Below, piece after piece: positions 59,389-64,000 of a stretch of 64,000 nucleotides of DNA (positions are counted from its first letter, which is position 1; every line of letters starts with the position of its first letter). Position numbers and translations under genes: made by a program. The notes below the pieces were generated by a model that worked only from the letters and a program-made list of their open reading frames with translations, was not told the DNA's origin and made no database searches. This DNA is from Micromonospora luteifusca. Lineage in GTDB: Bacteria; Actinomycetota; Actinomycetes; Mycobacteriales; Micromonosporaceae. The stretch lies in contig NZ_JAFBBP010000001.1 in NCBI RefSeq assembly GCF_016907275.1, positions 1,736,001 to 1,800,000 of the forward strand. Reading direction: 5' to 3'.

Positions 59389-60162
59389 TCAGCGGGCCTC
59401 CGGGTCGAGGCCGAGCACGGCTCGTCCCCCGTCGACCGGCAGGATCACCCCGTTGACGAAGCTCGCCGCCGGTGACAGCAGGTACGCGACGGCCTCCGCC
59501 ACCTCGTCGGCCCGCCCGATGCGACCCACCGGGTGCAGCCGATTCAGCTCGGCGTCGATCCACTGGGCCTGGTTGGGCTCCTGCGCGGCCAGGAATTCGG
59601 TGTGCCGCTCGGTGGCGATCGAGCCGAGCGCGACGGCGTTGGCGCGGATGCCCTGCCTGCCGTACTCGACGGCCAGCGCCCGGGTCAGCCCCTCCACGGC
59701 GGCCTTCGCCGTCGCGTACGGCAGGGCGCCGGACACGGGCCGGCGGGCCTGGTGCGACGAGACGTTGACGATCGCGCCGCCGGCGGCGCGGGTCAGGAAC
59801 CGGCGGACGGCCACCGCGGCGCCCACCACGGCCGGACGCAGGTTCAGCCCGATCAGGTCCAGTACCGTGTCGGCCGACGCGGAGTGCAGCGTGGCGTCGC
59901 GGAACACCGCCGCGTTGTTCACCCAGCCGGTCAGGGGCGCGGCACGTTCGGCCAGTTCGGCGGCGTGCTCGGCCACCCGTTCGTCGGCGGCGTCGCCGAT
60001 CACCGCGACGAGCCGGTCGGCGGCCGGGTGGCTGGCCAGCCAAGCGGTCGCGTCGGCGTCGCGTTCCAACACGACGACGGTGGCACCGGTCGCCACCAGG
60101 CGTTCCACCACGGCCCGGCCGACACCGCGACCGCCCCCGGTGACCACACAGGACGGGGGCAC
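59389..60162 (-). CDS. SDR family oxidoreductase
   Basis: This 257-residue short-chain dehydrogenase has TGGGRGVG for cofactor binding, VNNAAVFRDA, Ser in VNVSSHQ and the YATAK pair, so it should be active; the C-terminus is VNGVILPVDGGRAVL. Asp/Glu near VVLERD at the end of strand two suggests NAD+ preference. Substrate unknown. The GTG at 60162 lies three bases from the degV stop, so it is probably in the nadD-rsfS-phosphatase-degV operon as its last gene. Confidence 0.92.
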   Translation of the reverse strand: MPPSCVVTGGGRGVGRAVVERLVATGATVVVLERDADATAWLASHPAADRLVAVIGDAADERVAEHAAELAERAAPLTGWVNNAAVFRDATLHSASADTVLDLIGLNLRPAVVGAAVAVRRFLTRAAGGAIVNVSSHQARRPVSGALPYATAKAAVEGLTRALAVEYGRQGIRANAVALGSIATERHTEFLAAQEPNQAQWIDAELNRLHPVGRIGRADEVAEAVAYLLSPAASFVNGVILPVDGGRAVLGLDPEAR

Positions 60163-60165
60163 TGC

Positions 60166-61020
60166 TCAGCCCTCCGGTCGGCGGTGGACGACCACGCAGG
60201 CCAGGCCCGGGCCGGCGTGCGCGCCGACGACCGCGCCCGCCTCGGAGACGTACGTGTCGTGCAGCCGGTCACCGAGCCGTTCGGTCAGCGCGGCGCGCAG
60301 CGCCTCGGCCCGTTGCGGCGCGGCCAGGTGGTGTACCCCGAGATCCACATCGTCGTCGCCGGCGGCCTCGACGGCCAGGTCCACGAGACGGGAGACTCCC
60401 CGGCTGGCGGTGCGGACCTTCTCGCGCAGCACGATCGCCCCGTCCGGCATGTGCATGATCGGCTTGACGGACAGGGCGGTGCCGAACAGCGCTTCGGCCG
60501 CGTTGATCCGGCCGCCTCGGCGGAGGAACTCCAGCGTGTCGACGTAGAAGAAGACGGTGGTGCGGGCGACCGCGGCGAGCGCCGCGTCGCGTACACCGGC
60601 GAGGTCGACGCCGGCCTCGGCGGCGGTGACGGCCGCGATGGCCGGGAAGCCCAGCCCCATGCCGGCCGAGCGGCTGTCCACGACCTCCACGCGGCCGTCC
60701 AGGTCGGCGGCAGCCAGGCGGGCGGCCTCGACCGTGCCGGACAGCGCGGCGGACAGGTGCACCGAGACAACCCCGTCGGCACCGGCGTCGAGTAGTTGGC
60801 GGTACGTCCGGGCGAACTGCTCGGGCGCCGGGCGGGAGGTGGTCGCCGTGACCCGGCGCGCGCTCAGCGCCAGGGTGGCATCGGCGGGCTGGGTCTCCAC
60901 CCCCTCCAGCCCCTCCGCGCCGTTGAGCACGACGGTCAACGGGATCACCGTCAGCCGGTGCGCCTGCGACAGCTCGGGCGGAAGGTAGGCGGTGGAATCG
61001 ATGACGACCGCGACGGGCAT
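60166..61020 (-). CDS. DegV family fatty-acid-binding protein
   Basis: This 284-residue protein has the DegV pattern: VAVVIDSTAYLPPEL at the start with the acyl-binding Ser/Thr, TTSRPAPEQFARTYRQLLDAGADGVVSVHLSAALSGT, VEVVDSRSAGMGLGF, TLEFLRRGGRINAAEALFGTALSVKPI, and GPGLACVVVHR at the end. DegV proteins bind fatty acids; in Firmicutes they work with FakA, but here only the DegV type is seen. The ATG at 61020 is preferred to a GTG at 61029. Confidence 0.93.
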   Translation of the reverse strand: MPVAVVIDSTAYLPPELSQAHRLTVIPLTVVLNGAEGLEGVETQPADATLALSARRVTATTSRPAPEQFARTYRQLLDAGADGVVSVHLSAALSGTVEAARLAAADLDGRVEVVDSRSAGMGLGFPAIAAVTAAEAGVDLAGVRDAALAAVARTTVFFYVDTLEFLRRGGRINAAEALFGTALSVKPIMHMPDGAIVLREKVRTASRGVSRLVDLAVEAAGDDDVDLGVHHLAAPQRAEALRAALTERLGDRLHDTYVSEAGAVVGAHAGPGLACVVVHRRPEG

Positions 61021-61068
61021 GCCCGGCACGCTAGCCGATCGGGGCCCCGAACGCCGAAGCGCGAGCCC

Positions 61069-61728
61069 TCAGATCGCGTCGGCGACGACCGGGGCGGTGA
61101 TCCAGCCGACGTTGTGGGCCCGCAGCTGCCAACCCCGGACGTCCTGGGGACGACCGACGGCCGGCGCGCTGGGTGCGCGCCGCAACTCGGTCCAGTGGCA
61201 GTTGGCCAGGGAGCCGACGCTGCGCAGCACGGCCTGGTCCCAGCCGAGCAGGTGACCGATGCCCTGCCGGGAGGCACCACCGTGGGTGGCGACCACCACG
61301 GTGCCGTCGGGGGCAGCGTCGGCCGCCTCCAGCAGGGCGGCGGCGACCCGTTCGCCGAGGTCGTGCAGCGGTTCCAGATCGACGCCAGGGTCGGGGTCGC
61401 CGGCCCGCCAGCGGGCGTACTCGTCGGGGAAACGCTCCGCGACCTCGGTGAGGTGCAGACCCTGCCACTGGCCGAAGTGCCGCTCGCGCAGCCGGGCGTC
61501 GGTGCGTACCGGAAGGCCCGTGAGCGCGGCGAGCGCGGCGGCGGTGTCCGCGGCGCGACTCAGGTCGCTGGCCACGATGGCGTCGGGCCGCAGCGCCGCA
61601 AGCAATGGCGCGGCGGCGCGGGCCTGGTCACGGCCCAGTTCGTTGAGGGGTACGTCGGTCTGCCCCTGGACACGATTGGCGGCGTTCCAGTCGGTGTTGC
61701 CGTGCCGCCAGACGATCAGCCGGGTCAT
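61069..61728 (-). CDS. Histidine phosphatase family protein
   Basis: This 219-residue enzyme has RHGNTDWNAANRVQGQTDVPLNELG (RHG with the nucleophilic His) and the second active-site His in VVVATHGGASRQ. It belongs to the cofactor-dependent phosphoglycerate mutase-like phosphatases; the actinobacterial copy next to rsfS is often annotated as a glucosyl-3-phosphoglycerate or broad phosphatase, but the substrate here is unproven. Its ATG overlaps the rsfS stop by four bases. Confidence 0.94.
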   Translation of the reverse strand: MTRLIVWRHGNTDWNAANRVQGQTDVPLNELGRDQARAAAPLLAALRPDAIVASDLSRAADTAAALAALTGLPVRTDARLRERHFGQWQGLHLTEVAERFPDEYARWRAGDPDPGVDLEPLHDLGERVAAALLEAADAAPDGTVVVATHGGASRQGIGHLLGWDQAVLRSVGSLANCHWTELRRAPSAPAVGRPQDVRGWQLRAHNVGWITAPVVADAI

Positions 61729-62129
61729 TCGGCGGTGGCGGACCCGGCGTCGGCCTCGACCAGGTCGCGGTCGACGAACGGGATGGTGGGGCAGTCCTTC
61801 CAGAGGCGGTCGAGCCCGTAGAACTCGCGCTCCTCGGTGTGCTGGACATGCACCACGATGTCGACGTAGTCGAGCAGCACCCAACGGCCACCACGCTCGC
61901 CCTCGCGCCGAACCGGCTTGGCCTTGTCCGGCATCTCCAGCAGGCGCTCCTCGATGGCGTCGACGATGGCAAGCACCTGACGCTCGTTGGGGGCAGCGGC
62001 GAGCACGAACGCGTCGGTGATGGCGAGCTGGTCGCCGACGTCGATGATCGCGATGTCCTGCGCCTTCTTGTCGGCAGCAGCCTGGGCGGCCGCGATAGCC
62101 AGCTCGTGAGCGCGTTCGGAAACTGTCAC
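61725..62129 (-). CDS. rsfS: Ribosome silencing factor
   Basis: This 134-residue protein binds ribosomal protein L14 and blocks subunit joining under starvation. The family stretches are clear: KKAQDIAIIDVGDQLAITDAFVLAAAPNERQVLAIVDAIEE and GRWVLLDYVDIVVHVQHTEEREFYGLDRLWKD. The GTG at 62129 is chosen since AAGGAG is five to six bases upstream; the ATG at 62132 would be too close to that site. It is coupled to the phosphatase gene downstream. Confidence 0.95.
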   Translation of the reverse strand: MTVSERAHELAIAAAQAAADKKAQDIAIIDVGDQLAITDAFVLAAAPNERQVLAIVDAIEERLLEMPDKAKPVRREGERGGRWVLLDYVDIVVHVQHTEEREFYGLDRLWKDCPTIPFVDRDLVEADAGSATAE

Positions 62130-62239
62130 CATTCTCCTTCGATCAAGCGTGCGATCCTCCAAGCGTCTCATACCCGGCGACACCCCGACCCTGCAGTTCT
62201 GGCCTGCTTCGTGGCTAAACCGGGCGATATCCGGCGCAT

Positions 62240-62836
62240 TCAGCGCTGATAGAGGCTCCGCTTGGCGATGTACTGCACCACACCGTCGGGCACCAGATAC
62301 CAAACTGGCTCCCCCCGGGCGACCCGAGCGCGGCAGTCGGTCGACGAGATGGACATCGCGGGGACCTGGATCAGGCTGACGGTGTCCGCCGGCAGGTGCT
62401 TGTCGGTCAGCGGGAAGCCGGGACGGGTCACCCCGATGAAGTGCGCCAGCTCGAAGATCTCGTCCAGATCCTTCCAGGACAGGATGCGTTGCAGGGCGTC
62501 CGCGCCGGTGATGAAGAACAGCTGCACCTTGGGGCCGTACTCAGCCTGGAGGTCGCGCAGGGTGTCGACCGTGTAGGTCGGCCCGGTGCGGTCGATGTCG
62601 ACTCGACTGACCTGGAAGCGGGGGTTGGAGGCGGTGGCGATCACGGTCATCAGGTACCGGTCCTCGGCCGGGCTGACCGGTTCGTCAGCCTTCTGCCACG
62701 GCTGCCCGGTCGGAACGAAGACCACTTCGTCCAGGCCGAACCGGTCGGCCACCTCGCTCGCCGCGACGAGGTGCCCGTGGTGGATCGGGTCGAAGGTGCC
62801 ACCCATGATCCCGATCCGCCGGATATCTTCCTCCAC
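62240..62836 (-). CDS. nadD: Nicotinate-nucleotide adenylyltransferase
   Basis: This 198-residue enzyme makes deamido-NAD from nicotinate mononucleotide and ATP. The nucleotidyl-transfer motif [38 protein letters not shown] (HxGH; quoted in part), the [11 protein letters not shown] and [17 protein letters not shown] segments and the C-terminal [21 protein letters not shown] are typical. The GTG at 62836 begins [13 protein letters not shown]. The gap of 110 bases to rsfS could hold a promoter. Confidence 0.95.
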   Translation of the reverse strand: MEEDIRRIGIMGGTFDPIHHGHLVAASEVADRFGLDEVVFVPTGQPWQKADEPVSPAEDRYLMTVIATASNPRFQVSRVDIDRTGPTYTVDTLRDLQAEYGPKVQLFFITGADALQRILSWKDLDEIFELAHFIGVTRPGFPLTDKHLPADTVSLIQVPAMSISSTDCRARVARGEPVWYLVPDGVVQYIAKRSLYQR

Positions 62837-62959
62837 CCAGTGATCGTAGGCCGACCGTCCTGGCCGGCCGTCTCGGCCCGGCGCGAGGGGTCGCGGGCGG
62901 GCTACCCGTCTGCGTATACTCGTTGACAAGTAATTGGTCACGAGGGCAGGAGGGCAACC

Positions 62960-63622
62960 GTGCCGAAGCGGCGCAAGGTCAGCAACCTGCTGGCGCTGGC
63001 TGTGCTGTCCGCCCTGGCCCAACGACCGATGCACCCGTACGAGATCGCCACCGCACTGCGCACCTGGGGCAAGGACCAGGACATGGAGTTCAAGTGGGGG
63101 TCCTTCTACACGGTGATCCGCAACCTGGACAAACACCACCTGATCGACGCGGTGGAAAGCGTCCGCGAGGGCCGACGGCCGGAACGGACCGTCTACCGGA
63201 TCACCGACGCCGGGCGCGCCGAGCTGGTCGACTGGGCCCGCGAGCTGGTCTCCACCCCGATGCCGGAGCATCCCCGCTTCCGCGCAGGGCTGTCCGTCCT
63301 CGCCGCACTGCACCCCGACGAGGCCACCGGCCTGCTCCGCCAGCGGCTCGACCTGCTGGACGACGCCCTCCGGCAGGACCGCGAGACGCTCGACGCCCAC
63401 CTGCGAGAGGTCCCGCGGCTGTTCCTGGTGGAGTCGGAGTACGACCTGGCCATGCGGGCCGCGGAGGCGGCCTGGCTTCGTGGACTGCTCGCCGAACTCA
63501 CCTCGGGCAGCTATCCGGGGCTGGACTTCTGGCGGGCCTACCACGAGACCGGCGAGATTCCGCCCGAACTGACCGAGCTGGCCGAGAGGACCAGCACCCC
63601 GACCCCGGACACCACCGACTGA
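62960..63622 (+). CDS. PadR family transcriptional regulator
   Basis: This 220-residue regulator has an N-terminal PadR winged helix ([28 protein letters not shown] ... [18 protein letters not shown]; wing with [12 protein letters not shown]) and a C-terminal helical dimerisation region (VirR-like), with [19 protein letters not shown]. PadR proteins repress genes for phenolic acid or drug response and often transport or modification enzymes. The GTG at 62960 follows AGGAGGG. An AT-rich region (tgcgtatactcgttgacaag) directly upstream probably holds its promoter and operator. Confidence 0.92.
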   Translation: MPKRRKVSNLLALAVLSALAQRPMHPYEIATALRTWGKDQDMEFKWGSFYTVIRNLDKHHLIDAVESVREGRRPERTVYRITDAGRAELVDWARELVSTPMPEHPRFRAGLSVLAALHPDEATGLLRQRLDLLDDALRQDRETLDAHLREVPRLFLVESEYDLAMRAAEAAWLRGLLAELTSGSYPGLDFWRAYHETGEIPPELTELAERTSTPTPDTTD

Positions 63623-63627
63623 CGAAC

Positions 63628-63663
63628 GGCTCCGGCGGGGTGCGCCAACACCCCGCCGGAGCC
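63628..63663 (+). terminator. Terminator downstream of the PadR gene
   Basis: Arms ggctccggcggggtg (63628-63642) and caccccgccggagcc (63649-63663) form a perfect 15-bp stem with a 6-base loop, directly after the PadR stop. Confidence 0.9.
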
Positions 63664-63737
63664 CTTACCTCGAACCGACACCTGGGAAGGCACCCGGCCC
63701 GAAGCGGCAATCAGAGGATAGCCGGGCTCCCTCCCAG

Positions 63738-63763
63738 GTCGGTTCGCACGCGCACGAACCGAC
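63738..63763. promoter_or_regulatory. Palindromic operator candidate before the monooxygenase gene
   Basis: gtcggttcg (63738-63746) and cgaaccgac (63755-63763) form a perfect 9-bp inverted repeat with an 8-base centre that is itself nearly symmetric, 19 bases before the monooxygenase start. A TetR- or PadR-type repressor could bind; the PadR gene upstream is a candidate. Confidence 0.5.
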
Positions 63764-63781
63764 AACACCCAGGGAGAGACC

Positions 63782-64000
63782 ATGACCACGGCACGAACCG
63801 CGATCGTCATCGGCAGCGGCATCGCCGGACCGGTGACGGCACTCGCACTGCACCGCGCCGGCATCACCGCCACCGTCCACGAGGCGTACCCCGCCACAGC
63901 CAGCGGGGTCGGCGGCACCCTCGCACTCGCACCCAACGGCGTCGCGGCTCTGCGCACGGTCGGCGCCGACGAGGCGGTGACCGCGATCGCCACCCCGATC
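63782..64000 (+). CDS. FAD-dependent monooxygenase, partial
   Basis: Only the first 73 codons are in the window. They show the FAD-binding Rossmann start TAIVIGSGIAGPVTALALHRAG (GxGxxG), then HEAYPATASGVGGTLALAPNGVAALRTVG, which fit the class A aromatic or tetracycline-type hydroxylases (UbiH/PHBH fold). The substrate cannot be told. The ATG at 63782 follows GGGAGAG. The palindrome just upstream suggests inducible control, possibly by the PadR regulator next door. Confidence 0.85.
   Translation, partial: MTTARTAIVIGSGIAGPVTALALHRAGITATVHEAYPATASGVGGTLALAPNGVAALRTVGADEAVTAIATPI

Overview
The window is very GC-rich, with strong G/C bias at third codon positions, frequent GTG (some TTG) starts, dense operons with ATGA/GTGA overlaps, and a gene order typical of Actinobacteria. 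Gene content (paired SmtB-type repressor and Zur, DnaJ2/HrcA with a CIRCE box, ComEA/ComEC, DUF4870 and LtrA proteins) and the style of long palindromic intergenic repeats suggest a member of the Micromonosporaceae, probably Micromonospora or a close relative. That genus-level statement is an inference from style; no rRNA gene is present to confirm it.

Core backbone. Much of the window follows the conserved actinobacterial series, seen for example in Mycobacterium: smtB-zur (3.2-3.9 kb), uppS and recO (18.3-20.0 kb), era, a cytidine-deaminase-like gene, a CorC/HlyC-type gene, ybeY and phoH (22.2-26.5 kb), rsmE, dnaJ2 and hrcA (29.3-32.2 kb), hemW (33.2-34.4 kb), lepA (48.0-49.9 kb), rpsT (51.8 kb), holA, comEC and comEA (52.5-57.5 kb), then degV, a histidine phosphatase, rsfS and nadD (60.2-62.8 kb). 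These genes serve ribosome maturation, translation quality control, cell-wall lipid carrier synthesis, DNA repair and uptake, heat-shock control, and NAD and heme biosynthesis.

Accessory blocks break this backbone. (1) The left end carries a zinc uptake operon, znuA-znuC-znuB, behind a Zur-box-like operator and followed by the two zinc-sensing repressors. (2) 4-18 kb holds an acyl-CoA dehydrogenase, a SIS protein with an AAC(3)-like acetyltransferase, an alpha/beta hydrolase, a TPP-riboswitch-controlled ECF transporter (ykoE-ykoD-ykoC), a low-complexity region, a small thiamine-binding protein, gnd and pirin. (3) 34.4-48 kb, between hemW and lepA, holds an enoyl-CoA hydratase, an SDR that lacks the usual Tyr/Lys pair and sits behind twin palindromic operators, a lysozyme-like membrane protein, a PhyH dioxygenase, two convergent LtrA paralogues, a MOSC protein, a regulator/membrane-protein pair, a sugar ABC importer without its own ATPase, and two nearly identical tandem GlsB-type stress proteins, each behind a similar SigB-like promoter. 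(4) 57.5-59.4 kb holds small unknown genes and a partial duplication. The right end has a PadR regulator and the start of an FAD-dependent monooxygenase.

Non-coding structure is rich: a TPP riboswitch, a CIRCE element, a Zur-box candidate, several perfect-stem terminators, at least four members of a dispersed palindromic repeat family, two further long hairpins, three minisatellite or low-complexity tracts, a (GGGT)n tract, and a close pair of DnaA-box sequences. I saw no tRNA, rRNA, CRISPR array, transposase or prophage.
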